Below the pieces are notes generated by a model. The model did no database searches. It had not been told where the DNA came from and was given only the letters and a program-made list of their open reading frames with translations. From positions 186,001 through 250,000 of the forward strand of contig NZ_JAKRRW010000005.1 of the NCBI RefSeq assembly GCF_026191635.1: a stretch of DNA of 64,000 bases, given 5' to 3'. Shown here piece after piece: positions 53,684 to 63,054 of the stretch. The position numbers and the translations under genes were made by a program. Origin of the DNA: Photobacterium obscurum. GTDB lineage: Bacteria > Pseudomonadota > Gammaproteobacteria > Enterobacterales > Vibrionaceae. Positions within the stretch are counted from its first letter, which is position 1, and every line of letters starts with the position of its first letter.

Positions 53684-56600
53684 TTATGTTCGGTTACTTT
53701 TCCGGCCAAAGAACGTGACATACAGGCACGGGATCACCAGCAACACAACCGGCAGAGAAAATAACAAGCCGTAGCCAAGCGTAAGCGACATCGGCCCCAT
53801 ATAGACATCTGTCCCGCCGATGCCATATGCCAATGGCAGTAGCCCGGCAACAGTCGTCAGTGATGTCAGAACAATAGGACGCAAGCGGCTAGTCGATGCT
53901 TCAACCACAGCAATAACCGTATCTTTCCCTTCGGCAAGCAGCTCATTGATACGGTTGATCAGCACCAAAGAGTTGTTCACCACCACGCCGGTCATGCCCA
54001 GTACACCAATAAGCCCGAACAACGACAGCGGCTGAAGGTGGATAAACAGGGCCATTAGTGCCGCCACCACAGAAAACGGGATCACTGCCATCACCAGCAG
54101 AGGCTGCAACAGGGAGTTAAACATTACCGCCAGCACAAAATAGATACCGATCATTGCGGCCGGGAAAGCGACAAAAAATCCGCTCATGGTTTCATTGGTA
54201 CTTTCCGCTTCGCCGCCAACCTCAATTTTTACGTTTGAAGAATACTGACCTTGCAGAGCCTGAACCAGGGCGTCACTCACCGCTACCGACGTTAAATCTT
54301 CATCGGTGATTTGCGCCGTCACCGTTACTTCCCGATCGCCGTTATAGTGCTGAACAAGGCGTGGTGCGTCGATTGTTTCCACTTTGGCCAATCGGCTCAG
54401 CGGGACCTGCCGACCAGTTGCGGTGTAAATTTTGGTGGTCGAGAGCTTGTCGATATTTCGATACTCTTCATCCATGATGACCCTCAGCTCCACCTCCTGA
54501 TCACCAAGCCATGTCGATGTTACGGTTTCACCCTCAAACGCAATCCGTAACGTTGAGGCTAAATCCGCCACTGTTAGCTCATAGCGTGCCAGCCATTCGT
54601 ACTGAGGGACAATTTGTAGCTGGGTATCTTTCAGTGCTTCATTATGAGTCACTTTGGTGAGCCCTTGCTGCGCCTGTAACCAGTCTGCCACTAACTGTAC
54701 TGTTTCATCCCGTTCCAGCTCCGTCCCGCCCATAACCCGAACCTCAATCGGCTCGCCAGGCGGTGGGCCACCGGCATCTACCGACAGTTTCACAAATGCC
54801 AGAGCCGCTACATGTTCAAGCTGGCTATTAAGTTCGGCAATAATCGCTTCCGCCGTCCGATCTCTACTTTCAAAGCTGCTCAATACAATCAAGCCGGTGC
54901 TCACCGGGCTGCTATAGGTCAGCTCATAGCTTTGCAGCTCACTTTCCGGCAGAGCACTAATTGCCTTTTCTAGCTCAGCATGAGCCTCTCGTACCTTGTT
55001 CAACGGGGTGCCGGGTTTGACCTCAGTATATACCTCGATATATTTGGCGGATTCCGACGGAAAAATATCAAGCTTCAAACGGGTCACCAAGCCAACGTTG
55101 ATCCCAAGGGCAATCATTGCCAGTACCAGCACGCTTTTCCTGAATTTGATGCAGCGACTGAGAAGGCGGGTATAGCCCTTCGTTACCGTTTCAAAGTGAT
55201 CCGTCCCCTGGGTTTTCGCTTTTGCGGTATCTAATGACTTGGCAAGATGGGCAGGCAAAGTTAAAGTACACTCCGCCAGCGAAAACAGCAGCGCCGCAAT
55301 CACCGTGATCGGAATAACCACAATGGCTTTCCCCATGGTACCGGGAATAAAGAACATCGGAATAAACACCAAGGCGGTCGTGGTTAGGCTTGCCATGATT
55401 GGCTTTATCACCTTTTGGGTACCGCTGATTGCCGCTTCTAGGGCACTTTTTCCACTTTCTTTTTCTTGATAGATACTTTCAGCAACGATAACCGAATCAT
55501 CAACGATGATCCCGATCACCAGTAGCAACGCTGCCAGGGTAATGCTGTCGAGGTTCATCCCAATGGCAGGCAGCACCATCATCACCCCCAAGACACAAAA
55601 GGGGATCGAGACTGACACCCAGAAGGCAATTTGACGCTTAAGGATCAGGCTAAGCACCGCAAGCACCAAGATCAGCCCGATACCGCCATTGGTTGACACT
55701 ATCGAGAACTTTTCGCTCATGTCGTCGGCCAGATTTAGCCCGAAATTAAAAGCAAAGGCTTCACCTGCCTGTAATCGTTCACGCTCGATGAGCCCCTTGA
55801 TATTACCGATCGTCGTGATGATATCGGCATTGGAACCGTTGCTAACGCTAAACAAGATTGCGGATTCACCGTTGATCACCCCTTGTTGCGATGCTCTTTC
55901 AAAGGTATCGATCACCTCGGCAACATCGGCAAGACGAACCAGCCCACCGGTCGGCATCACCTTAATGACGGTCTGTGCCAGCTCTTCTACCGACTTCACC
56001 TGGGTCATGGTGACGATCTTTTGTTCCGTGTTCCACGACTCAACCACCCCGCCAGATAACGACAGATTGCGCTTGCTGACCGCATTGATCACTTCGCCAA
56101 ACGTTAACTGGTAGCGGCTCACCTTAGTCGGGTCGACCTGGACCCAGAACTCTCGCTCGTTAAACCCAGTCATCTTAACCGTCCCCACCCCAGAGACACT
56201 TTTAAGCTTCTTCTCTAGCTGGCGGGCATAGGCCTGAAGCTCACTATAGTAGTTATCCGGACTACCTTGCCCCGAAAAGCAGGCTTGATTACCTTCACGA
56301 CACAGATTGCTGACTCCGAATGTCAGTACCTCAAAGGCCGAGGTACTCTTCTGCGCCACCAGCGGACGGTTGGTTATATCCTTGGGCAGGCCGTTAACGC
56401 GATCGACCGCCTGCTGTATATCACGCAATACAACCGGGGTATCCGCCGCCTCATCAATTTCGATATTGATATACGACGTACCATCCGAGGACTCCGAGGT
56501 GAACTTTCGGATCCCCTCGACGGACTTGAGCTCTTTCTCGATGAGGTTGGTAATGTTGACCTCAACATCCTGTGCCGTCGCCCCCGGATATTGTGTCGTA

Positions 56601-56743
56601 ATCTCAACTTCTTCGAAGGCAACACTAGGAAACTCCTGAAGGTTGAGCGTACTTAACGCTCCCACTCCCACCATCAGCACCATGATGGTAATAATGCGTG
56701 CCAGAAAGCTTCTGCGCGCAAAGTAAGCAATAAAGCCTGTCAT
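53684..56743 (-). CDS. RND-family (HAE1/AcrB-type) efflux permease
   Basis: This 1019-residue protein has the RND plan: a membrane segment, a large periplasmic loop (about 35-330), six membrane segments, a second loop (about 565-860) and five more. The proton relay aspartates are in LLVIGIIVDDSVIVAES, and GVLGMTGVVVNNSLVLINRI is the second-half counterpart. It exports hydrophobic or amphiphilic compounds in exchange for protons, with the adaptor protein encoded 12 bases upstream. No outer-membrane channel gene is present, so a TolC-type protein elsewhere is needed. It sits next to a divergent two-component system. Confidence 0.92.
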   Translation of the reverse strand: MTGFIAYFARRSFLARIITIMVLMVGVGALSTLNLQEFPSVAFEEVEITTQYPGATAQDVEVNITNLIEKELKSVEGIRKFTSESSDGTSYINIEIDEAADTPVVLRDIQQAVDRVNGLPKDITNRPLVAQKSTSAFEVLTFGVSNLCREGNQACFSGQGSPDNYYSELQAYARQLEKKLKSVSGVGTVKMTGFNEREFWVQVDPTKVSRYQLTFGEVINAVSKRNLSLSGGVVESWNTEQKIVTMTQVKSVEELAQTVIKVMPTGGLVRLADVAEVIDTFERASQQGVINGESAILFSVSNGSNADIITTIGNIKGLIERERLQAGEAFAFNFGLNLADDMSEKFSIVSTNGGIGLILVLAVLSLILKRQIAFWVSVSIPFCVLGVMMVLPAIGMNLDSITLAALLLVIGIIVDDSVIVAESIYQEKESGKSALEAAISGTQKVIKPIMASLTTTALVFIPMFFIPGTMGKAIVVIPITVIAALLFSLAECTLTLPAHLAKSLDTAKAKTQGTDHFETVTKGYTRLLSRCIKFRKSVLVLAMIALGINVGLVTRLKLDIFPSESAKYIEVYTEVKPGTPLNKVREAHAELEKAISALPESELQSYELTYSSPVSTGLIVLSSFESRDRTAEAIIAELNSQLEHVAALAFVKLSVDAGGPPPGEPIEVRVMGGTELERDETVQLVADWLQAQQGLTKVTHNEALKDTQLQIVPQYEWLARYELTVADLASTLRIAFEGETVTSTWLGDQEVELRVIMDEEYRNIDKLSTTKIYTATGRQVPLSRLAKVETIDAPRLVQHYNGDREVTVTAQITDEDLTSVAVSDALVQALQGQYSSNVKIEVGGEAESTNETMSGFFVAFPAAMIGIYFVLAVMFNSLLQPLLVMAVIPFSVVAALMALFIHLQPLSLFGLIGVLGMTGVVVNNSLVLINRINELLAEGKDTVIAVVEASTSRLRPIVLTSLTTVAGLLPLAYGIGGTDVYMGPMSLTLGYGLLFSLPVVLLVIPCLYVTFFGRKSNRT

Positions 56744-56755
56744 AATCGATACCTA

Positions 56756-57541
56756 TTAAGATTTTACTTCAGTTGAAGGGGCAATCGATGTCGTAGCGTG
56801 AATCGACATGCCGGGCTTGAAGAGGTGCTGCAGGTTGTCGATTTCAACCTCAACGGGATAAGCGACGCTCTGAGGATCGATTTCAACACCGATCCGCTTA
56901 ATGGTCGAGCGTACTTTATGCTGCGGGTTTGCCTCAGACCATACTTCAATTGCCTGCCCGACGTGTAACTCACCAATATCAAACTCGCTGGCGAGCAGGC
57001 GGACATTGAGCCGGTCGATATTTACAATTTGGTACAGGAGATCACCTTGGTTAACCCAGGTCCCACTTTCAACCGCGCGGTTAACCACATAACCCTCAAT
57101 CGAGGCATTGATACGGGTGTTTTCAAGGTCGAGCTTGGCTTTCTTAAGTTCAATTTGCGCCAGCGTGACAGTGGCTTTTGCACTGTCATAATCGGTCTCG
57201 GCAATATCAAGCTCGTTCTGGGACAAACTATTTTTCTTACGTAGTTCCTGATAGCGCTCATACAGCGATTGCTTGATTTTCAAGTCTGCCTTGGCCAGTT
57301 CAAGGTTGGCTTTCTGCGTTCTGACTTCCAGCTCGAAATCTTGTGCTTTGACGGAAGCTAAAATAGCGCCCAATGCGACCCTTTCACCGGTTTCAATTGC
57401 AGCGCTTTCAACCTTTCCACTGATTTCGGACACCACATTGAGAGGGTGCTTACTCTTGGTGTGCCCAATGAGATCCACCGCCCATACTGGTTGGCAAACT
57501 AAGGCGCTAATTACGCCTAAAGCCAGTAAATTTTTTTTCAT
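56756..57541 (-). CDS. RND periplasmic adaptor (membrane fusion) protein
   Basis: The ATG at 57541 (MKKNLLALGVISALVCQPVWA) has the signal peptide, giving 261 residues. An upstream in-frame start would put 35 residues before it. It shows lipoyl-like halves (SGKVESAAIETGERVALGAIL), a helical hairpin with coiled-coil pattern (LAKADLKIKQSLYERYQEL...LKKAKLDLENTRINA) and a beta-barrel part. It is shorter than AcrA (about 390) because the membrane-proximal domain is small. It links the RND permease to an outer-membrane channel. Confidence 0.88.
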   Translation of the reverse strand: MKKNLLALGVISALVCQPVWAVDLIGHTKSKHPLNVVSEISGKVESAAIETGERVALGAILASVKAQDFELEVRTQKANLELAKADLKIKQSLYERYQELRKKNSLSQNELDIAETDYDSAKATVTLAQIELKKAKLDLENTRINASIEGYVVNRAVESGTWVNQGDLLYQIVNIDRLNVRLLASEFDIGELHVGQAIEVWSEANPQHKVRSTIKRIGVEIDPQSVAYPVEVEIDNLQHLFKPGMSIHATTSIAPSTEVKS

Positions 57542-57714
57542 CTTAACGTCCCCCCATAATCTGATAGGGGTAGTGTGCGAAAACGAATGTCGAGTTTTTG
57601 TCGAACTCCGTTGAACATCAAAGCCAGAGATGAAAAGTAAAGGCAATTCGACATTTATTCGACAAAACCTTGCTAGGATAGTGAATGTCAGTCATTGGGG
57701 GCAGGGAATAAGTT

Positions 57715-58395
57715 GTGCTTGAGAACGCTCAGATTTTAGTGGTAGAAGATAACGATGAGCTTCGAGGCATTCTTGCCGATTTTCTCGAAGTGAAAGGGGC
57801 GACCGTCGATTTTGCCGATAACGGCGAACTGGGGCTGAAACTGGCGTTAGAAAATGAATTCGACGCGATTATCTTAGATGTCATGATGCCGAAAAAAGAC
57901 GGCATGCAAGTCACCAACGCACTCAGGAAAAGTGGCTGCACTGTCCCCATTTTAATGCTGACGGCATTAAACGGACCGAAAGACTTGCTAAACGGATTCG
58001 AGCATGGCGTTGATGATTTCGTGACAAAACCCTTCAATTTCCCTGAGCTGGAAGTCAGGCTAGGGGCACTGATAAAACGCTATCGCGGCAATGTAGCCAG
58101 CTCGGTGATCGAATATGGCGATCTTAAGATAGACCAAAACTCTCACCGTATTACCCGAGAGGGACAGGAGCTGGTTGTGACGCCGGTGATGTACCAAATT
58201 TTAGTCAAGCTGGTAAAGGCCGCACCGGAAATGGTCACCCGTGAGGCCCTGATTTACGAAATCTGGGGCGAAAACACTCCGGACAAAGACGTATTGCGCA
58301 GCCATATTTATCTACTGCGTAACGTTCTGGACAAACCCTTTAAAAAGCCCATGTTGGTTACCGTGCCAAAATTTGGCTTTAGGCTGGAAGCTTAA
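57715..58395 (+). CDS. OmpR-family response regulator beside the RND pump
   Basis: This 226-residue protein starts with a GTG at 57715 (AGGGA eight bases upstream) and has a receiver domain with ILVVEDNDELRG (acidic pair), the phosphoacceptor in AIILDVMMPKKDG, and the Lys in VTKPFNFPELEVR. The C-terminal winged helix ends RSHIYLLRNVLDKPFKKPML. It is divergent from the adaptor gene with 173 bases between and is the likely regulator of the pump. The kinase gene follows without a gap. Confidence 0.88.
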   Translation: MLENAQILVVEDNDELRGILADFLEVKGATVDFADNGELGLKLALENEFDAIILDVMMPKKDGMQVTNALRKSGCTVPILMLTALNGPKDLLNGFEHGVDDFVTKPFNFPELEVRLGALIKRYRGNVASSVIEYGDLKIDQNSHRITREGQELVVTPVMYQILVKLVKAAPEMVTREALIYEIWGENTPDKDVLRSHIYLLRNVLDKPFKKPMLVTVPKFGFRLEA

Positions 58396-59679
58396 ATGAA
58401 GTGGCTCAGACGTGCACTCTTTGGTAAGCCGCTCGGCAATTCAATTGAGGACGTGAAATCACGATTGATTTTTGTGTTCTCGGTTATCGCCCTATCCTCC
58501 TCTTCCTTGGTATTTTTTGCCTTTTCCCTGCATTTGATCTTCAATGAAGATGCCCAAATTGAACACCATTTAATCTCATTTGAAACTATCGCCAAAGATC
58601 ACTACTCACTGGTGAAAGATGATTTTTATCAGCTCGGTCCCTATGTTAGCGCCTATTACAGCGAGACGGCACTGGCAGACAACATCAAACAAGAGTTGCC
58701 CTATCTAGAAGGGCAAGTCACCCGGGTTCGTTCCTTTGAGGAAAACGGGTTTATGGTGTATCACGTCTCTTTCCATGATGCTTCCGGCAAGCATATTCCC
58801 TTGTACCTTACGGTAAATAGCCGTGCCATCGATTTCGGGGACGATAACTGGGATATCCTGATGCTGATCTCTTTCGCTCTGATGGCTTTTCTTATCGCCT
58901 TTCTGCGTTTCTCGCTGCGCCGGGTATTCGATGGCTTGATGTCTCCGGTATCTGAACTCAGTGAGCAACTGACCACCCACCAGGAGGGTGACTTTCATGT
59001 TCCAGAACGTTCAATCGATGAAATCCAACAATTGACCGCACACTTAAATAGCTACAAACAAATGAAAGAACGGCTCGCCAAGCAAGAGATGATGTTCGCC
59101 AAATACGCCAGCCATGAGCTCAAGACCCCAATTTCAGTCGTACTCGGTGCAGCCAACCTACAGGCGATGAAAGATGATGCTGACTTTCAGGCCAAGCAGC
59201 GGGAGCGGATCCTTATTGCAGCCACCAATATGCAGGCAACAGTCGAGGTTCTGCTGAGTATCGTCAAGCAAGAAAATGTCAGCGGTGCACACGAGTTGAG
59301 AGCAGTGCGACCACAAGACATTCCGCTTGATAAATATCGCGCCAAGTTAGGAAAAGACGTTCAGATCTCGCTTGCCATCGCTCCGGACTGTCAGATTAAT
59401 ATGCCTCTGGCCGTGCTTAATATGATATTGAAAAACCTGCTCAATAACGCAATTCGCTTTACCCAACAGGGGAGAATTGAAGTTGTTATAAAGAGCCAGT
59501 GCATCAAAGTTATCGATTCCGGCTGCGGTCTGACAGGAAAACCCGAGACAGAGCACGGCTTAGGGTTATTAATCGTAAGGCGCTTATGTGATAGCTACGG
59601 TTGGCACTTTTCGTTAGCCGACACCCCCACAGGCGGATGCTGTGCCAAGTTAACGTACAATCAATGCCATGTTGGGTAA
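58396..59679 (+). CDS. Sensor histidine kinase beside the RND pump
   Basis: This 427-residue protein starts directly after the regulator stop. It has a membrane segment (about 28-48), a periplasmic domain of about 100 residues, a second segment near 152-172, a HAMP-like linker, the phosphoacceptor box KYASHELKTPISVV, an N-box (ILKNLLNNAIRF), a short G1 box (DSGCGL) and GLGLLIVRRL. The G-region is compact, and the last residues are shorter than usual. It likely senses an envelope signal or the pump substrate. Confidence 0.87.
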   Translation: MKWLRRALFGKPLGNSIEDVKSRLIFVFSVIALSSSSLVFFAFSLHLIFNEDAQIEHHLISFETIAKDHYSLVKDDFYQLGPYVSAYYSETALADNIKQELPYLEGQVTRVRSFEENGFMVYHVSFHDASGKHIPLYLTVNSRAIDFGDDNWDILMLISFALMAFLIAFLRFSLRRVFDGLMSPVSELSEQLTTHQEGDFHVPERSIDEIQQLTAHLNSYKQMKERLAKQEMMFAKYASHELKTPISVVLGAANLQAMKDDADFQAKQRERILIAATNMQATVEVLLSIVKQENVSGAHELRAVRPQDIPLDKYRAKLGKDVQISLAIAPDCQINMPLAVLNMILKNLLNNAIRFTQQGRIEVVIKSQCIKVIDSGCGLTGKPETEHGLGLLIVRRLCDSYGWHFSLADTPTGGCCAKLTYNQCHVG

Positions 59680-59823
59680 CACCGTTCCGTATTACGCCAC
59701 TAACACTTAGATCTCACTTTTGCTGCCTACCTCCCAATCCTGTTTCGTCATTTCTCTACCACTCTCACATTTTCTGCGTCATCAACACGATACATTGCCC
59801 TTTAAAAACAAAGGAGTACCTAC

Positions 59824-60759
59824 ATGTCTTGTCCAATAATCCTCGATTGCGATCCCGGTCACGATGATGCCATCGCCCTTATTCTTGCCTGCGCCTCTCC
59901 GTCACTCGATATCAAGGCGGTAACCACCAGCGCCGGCAACCAGACACCGGACAAAACCCTCAACAATGCCCTTCGCATTCTCACCCTGCTTGGCCGCAGT
60001 GATATTCCTGTTGCCGGAGGCGCATTAAAACCACTGGCACGCGAACTGATTATTGCCGACAACGTCCACGGTGAAAGCGGCCTCGACGGGCCGGAACTTC
60101 CGGATCCAGGCTTTGACCCGGTCAAAGAACATGCCGTTGAGCTGATGGCACGGGTGCTGCGCGAAAGCGATAAACCCGTTACGCTGGTACCCACCGGACC
60201 GCTGACCAATATTGCCCTGCTACTGGCAACCCACCGCGAACTCAGCGATAAGATCGAACGGATTGTCTTGATGGGCGGCGGTGCCGAGACCGGTAACTGG
60301 TCACCGGCTGCAGAGTTCAATATCTATGTCGATCCACAGGCGGCAGATATGGTGTTCAAATCAGGGATCCCAATTACCATGTGCGGACTGGATGTCACTC
60401 ACCGCGCCCAGATCATGAATGAGGACATCGAGCGGATCCGCGCCATCGATAACCCGGTATCCGATGTAGTAGCCGAGCTGCTCGACTTCTTTATGATCTA
60501 CCATCGCGATCCAAAATGGGGACTGAAAGGCGCACCGCTCCACGATCCATGCACCATTGCCTGGCTACTCGCCCCAGAACTGTTTACCGCCCAGGACTGC
60601 TGGGTGGGTATCGAAACCAAGGGCGAATATACCCAGGGCATGACAGTGGTAGACCGCTATGAACTATCAGGACAACCTGCCAATGCCACAGTGCTATTTA
60701 ATGTTGACCGAGAAGGGTTTGTTGACTTGTTGGCAAAGAGCTTGCGGTTTTATAGCTGA
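59824..60759 (+). CDS. rihA: Pyrimidine-preferring ribonucleoside hydrolase RihA
   Basis: This 311-residue protein has exactly the length of E. coli RihA and matches it through [17 protein letters not shown] (Ca2+-binding aspartates), [19 protein letters not shown]-like, [42 protein letters not shown] and [14 protein letters not shown]. It hydrolyses the N-glycosidic bond of pyrimidine (and some purine) ribonucleosides to base and ribose. A single gene with AAAGGAGTACC before the ATG and a strong terminator after it. Confidence 0.93.
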   Translation: MSCPIILDCDPGHDDAIALILACASPSLDIKAVTTSAGNQTPDKTLNNALRILTLLGRSDIPVAGGALKPLARELIIADNVHGESGLDGPELPDPGFDPVKEHAVELMARVLRESDKPVTLVPTGPLTNIALLLATHRELSDKIERIVLMGGGAETGNWSPAAEFNIYVDPQAADMVFKSGIPITMCGLDVTHRAQIMNEDIERIRAIDNPVSDVVAELLDFFMIYHRDPKWGLKGAPLHDPCTIAWLLAPELFTAQDCWVGIETKGEYTQGMTVVDRYELSGQPANATVLFNVDREGFVDLLAKSLRFYS

Positions 60760-60789
60760 TAGCAAAAAGTTACAAAAAGCAGATACAAT

Positions 60790-60813
60790 AAAGCCGCTCG
60801 AATGAGCGGCTTT
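60790..60813. terminator. Bidirectional terminator after rihA
   Basis: AAAGCCGCTC and GAGCGGCTTT form a perfect 10-bp stem with a 4-base loop and a T-run. It serves rihA and the convergent PagL-like gene. Confidence 0.9.
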
Positions 60814-60835
60814 TGTCAGTGCAGGGCATTAACTG

Positions 60836-61396
60836 TTAAAAGCGATAACCGAATGAGAGATTAAATGGCACATCAAAACCATCGTTTGGCTTTTTCAGGT
60901 TGGCATTACTAAAATGCCGATAATACACATTAATATAACCCCGATTACTCGCCCCTAAATACATTCCACCACCGACTTGTGCCAGAAAAGCAAAATGCAT
61001 TGCCTGCTCCCTTTTACCCAAATGCTTTTCGCTAATCCATGTTGGCCCTAATGCCCTAACCTGAAAAAACCAGCGCCTGTCAAAACGCTCGGCAAATAAC
61101 TTAAGCTCTGGAAAAACACTCAAGGCGATCAAGTCATCTGGATTAGCCGTAGTATCAGCCTTCAAATACGTTACACTCGTACCAAGGCTCAGGGTTTGCA
61201 CCGAACTACGCTGCCAATCAAACAATATTGCATCCAATGCCAACAAAGAATTGTTATAGCTTTCATCCGGCTGAGGAGCTATACCAGCAGAAATAGCCAA
61301 TTCAACAGCATAACTAGAAGTACTCACTATGCTAACCACTAACGCAAGGAGAGTTCTTAAACTTCGATATTTATTTACCACTACGCTTACTCCCAA
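60836..61396 (-). CDS. PagL-like lipid A 3-O-deacylase (acyloxyacyl hydrolase family)
   Basis: This 186-residue outer-membrane beta-barrel protein has a signal peptide (LRTLLALVVSIVSTSSYA). The C-terminal active-site region is YYRHFSNANLKKPNDGFD: His161, Ser163 and Asn171 keep the PagL positions, and the position of the catalytic Glu (12 after the Ser) is Asp175. PagL removes the 3-O-acyl chain of lipid A and lowers its activity on immune receptors. The final residue is Phe, as needed for outer-membrane assembly. Start at 61396 puts nine residues before the signal peptide's hydrophobic part. Confidence 0.8.
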   Translation of the reverse strand: MGVSVVVNKYRSLRTLLALVVSIVSTSSYAVELAISAGIAPQPDESYNNSLLALDAILFDWQRSSVQTLSLGTSVTYLKADTTANPDDLIALSVFPELKLFAERFDRRWFFQVRALGPTWISEKHLGKREQAMHFAFLAQVGGGMYLGASNRGYINVYYRHFSNANLKKPNDGFDVPFNLSFGYRF

Positions 61397-61546
61397 TAGA
61401 GCAATAAATGCGTGACTAGGATTACAATCACACGAGATAGTATAAGTACCCTATTGATCTATAAATAGCTCTGAGAGTAACATTAAAAATACATTTCATA
61501 TCCTTAATATCGACCAAAATCACTACAACTTGCGGGTGTAAAACAG

Positions 61547-62560
61547 ATGAAAGTATTGGGCTCACAATCTTTCAGTATTAAGATATCGCGCTTATTAACC
61601 GCCAGCTTAATACTGTTAACTGTAGGTTGTACGCCACATTCTTCGTATTCATCAATAAACCACACTCTCGCTTCAAATAATGAAACCATCAAAAAGCCCT
61701 TGAGAGTTCCGGGGCTAAAAGCCTGCACAAGCGTACCGGATACTACCGTTGATATCGATCCGAATGCTACCTTGAACATTATTGTTCACGGTTGCTTTTC
61801 TTCTGCCGGAAAATTTAGGGCTCTTGCGGATGTTTATAAATCACAGAATCAACAGGCCTTATGTTTCGAATATGATGACAGAGATGATCTCGAACTCGTT
61901 TCCGGAAAACTGATTTCAGCCCTCAATCAACTGACAGAAAGCAATCCAGACCAACAGCTACACATCATTGGACATAGTCAAGGAGGATTAATAGCAAGGC
62001 GAGCTTTAATTACTAACCGTGAAGATCAACAAACGGTCTTAGCAAACAATATTCATCTTACAACAATCGCCTCTCCGTTCAACGGTATTATGGCTTCTTC
62101 CCACTGTGGAATGGGTTCTTTGAGAGTATTGTCATTAGGGATAGTTGATCTTATCTGCTATGCCGTTACCGGTAAAAAATACCAACAAATCACACCCTAT
62201 TCTGATTTTATGAACACACCAGGGGAACTCATTCCTTCGGTATCGAAGCATCTCATGATAAAAACCGATGAAGTTAATAGCTGCCGTCATTTCGGTGATA
62301 ACGGTTTATGCCTGGAAGACGACTATGTGTTCAGCCTGGATGAACAGTCAAATTATACCATTGCTAGTTTCGACGAAGTCACCGAGTTAACCGTCAAAGC
62401 CGGCCATGTGGAAATTGTCGGTAATGAAACAGTCGCACCGACAATACTGATTAATATATTGAAAGAGCAGCAACTACTATTAATCAACGATAATATTAGC
62501 GAACTCGAACTGACTCGCCTAATTGAACAAATATATCGTAACCACCAATTTTCCATATAA
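61547..62560 (+). CDS. Alpha/beta-hydrolase lipoprotein
   Basis: This 337-residue protein has a lipoprotein signal peptide with lipobox LLTVGC at about 23-28, then a lipase-like alpha/beta-hydrolase domain. The oxyanion segment is IIVHGCFSSAGKF, the nucleophile elbow is IIGHSQGGLIARRAL (serine in GHSQG), and the catalytic His may be in KAGHVEIVGNE near the C-terminus. Four extra Cys suggest disulfides in the periplasm. It is an outer-membrane or periplasmic esterase/lipase of unknown substrate. It overlaps the next frame and is likely co-transcribed with it. Confidence 0.82.
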   Translation: MKVLGSQSFSIKISRLLTASLILLTVGCTPHSSYSSINHTLASNNETIKKPLRVPGLKACTSVPDTTVDIDPNATLNIIVHGCFSSAGKFRALADVYKSQNQQALCFEYDDRDDLELVSGKLISALNQLTESNPDQQLHIIGHSQGGLIARRALITNREDQQTVLANNIHLTTIASPFNGIMASSHCGMGSLRVLSLGIVDLICYAVTGKKYQQITPYSDFMNTPGELIPSVSKHLMIKTDEVNSCRHFGDNGLCLEDDYVFSLDEQSNYTIASFDEVTELTVKAGHVEIVGNETVAPTILINILKEQQLLLINDNISELELTRLIEQIYRNHQFSI

Positions 62561-62567
62561 GGAAACC

Positions 62568-62957
62568 ATGAAAATGAAAACGCTTAAATATTTTATCCTT
62601 ACCTTGCTATTCAGTTTTTCTGCCTCAACCTATGCAGCAAAAGCCGAGCCCGTACTCAACCAACCAGTCCCTAATACAATATCTACTGAGCAGTTAGTCA
62701 AAAAGATCACCAAAGCCGGTCTCGTTCGCGGTTGGCAGGTACAAAAAGAAGCCAAAGACCAACTGACGGCTGATATCCATGTGCGCTCACATTATGTAGC
62801 TGTAAATATTTCGCTGCACGATAACAGCTATGATATTACCTACCGCGACAGCAAGAACATGAAATACGATGAAGCAAGCGGAACCATCCATAGAAAATAC
62901 AACGGATGGGTGGGAAATCTAAATAAGGACATTCAACGCGAGCTACTCTCTGAGTAA
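62568..62957 (+). CDS. Secreted protein of a conserved but uncharacterised family
   Basis: This 129-residue protein has a signal peptide (KYFILTLLFSFSASTYA) and starts seven bases after the hydrolase stop, with AAGGAAACC before the ATG. The mature part (RGWQVQKEAKDQLTADIHVRSHYVAVNI and SYDITYRDSKNMKYDEASGTIHRKYNGWVGNLN) follows a pattern I recognise from small periplasmic proteins or lipoproteins in Pseudomonas and Vibrio, but no role is known. Operon placement with the hydrolase suggests they act in the same compartment. Confidence 0.7.
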   Translation: MKMKTLKYFILTLLFSFSASTYAAKAEPVLNQPVPNTISTEQLVKKITKAGLVRGWQVQKEAKDQLTADIHVRSHYVAVNISLHDNSYDITYRDSKNMKYDEASGTIHRKYNGWVGNLNKDIQRELLSE

Positions 62958-63000
62958 TACCAGCAGAGCAGGTTATTTCATCCTGGCAGCTCACAAACAA

Positions 63001-63032
63001 AACGCCCCGCAAATTATTGCGGGGCGTTTTTT
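63001..63032 (+). terminator. Bidirectional terminator
   Basis: AACGCCCCGCAA and TTGCGGGGCGTT form a perfect 12-bp stem with a 4-base loop, followed by TTTT. It serves the secreted protein gene and the convergent ketosynthase gene. Confidence 0.9.
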
Positions 63033-63054
63033 CATCGACATCACACCACAGCGT

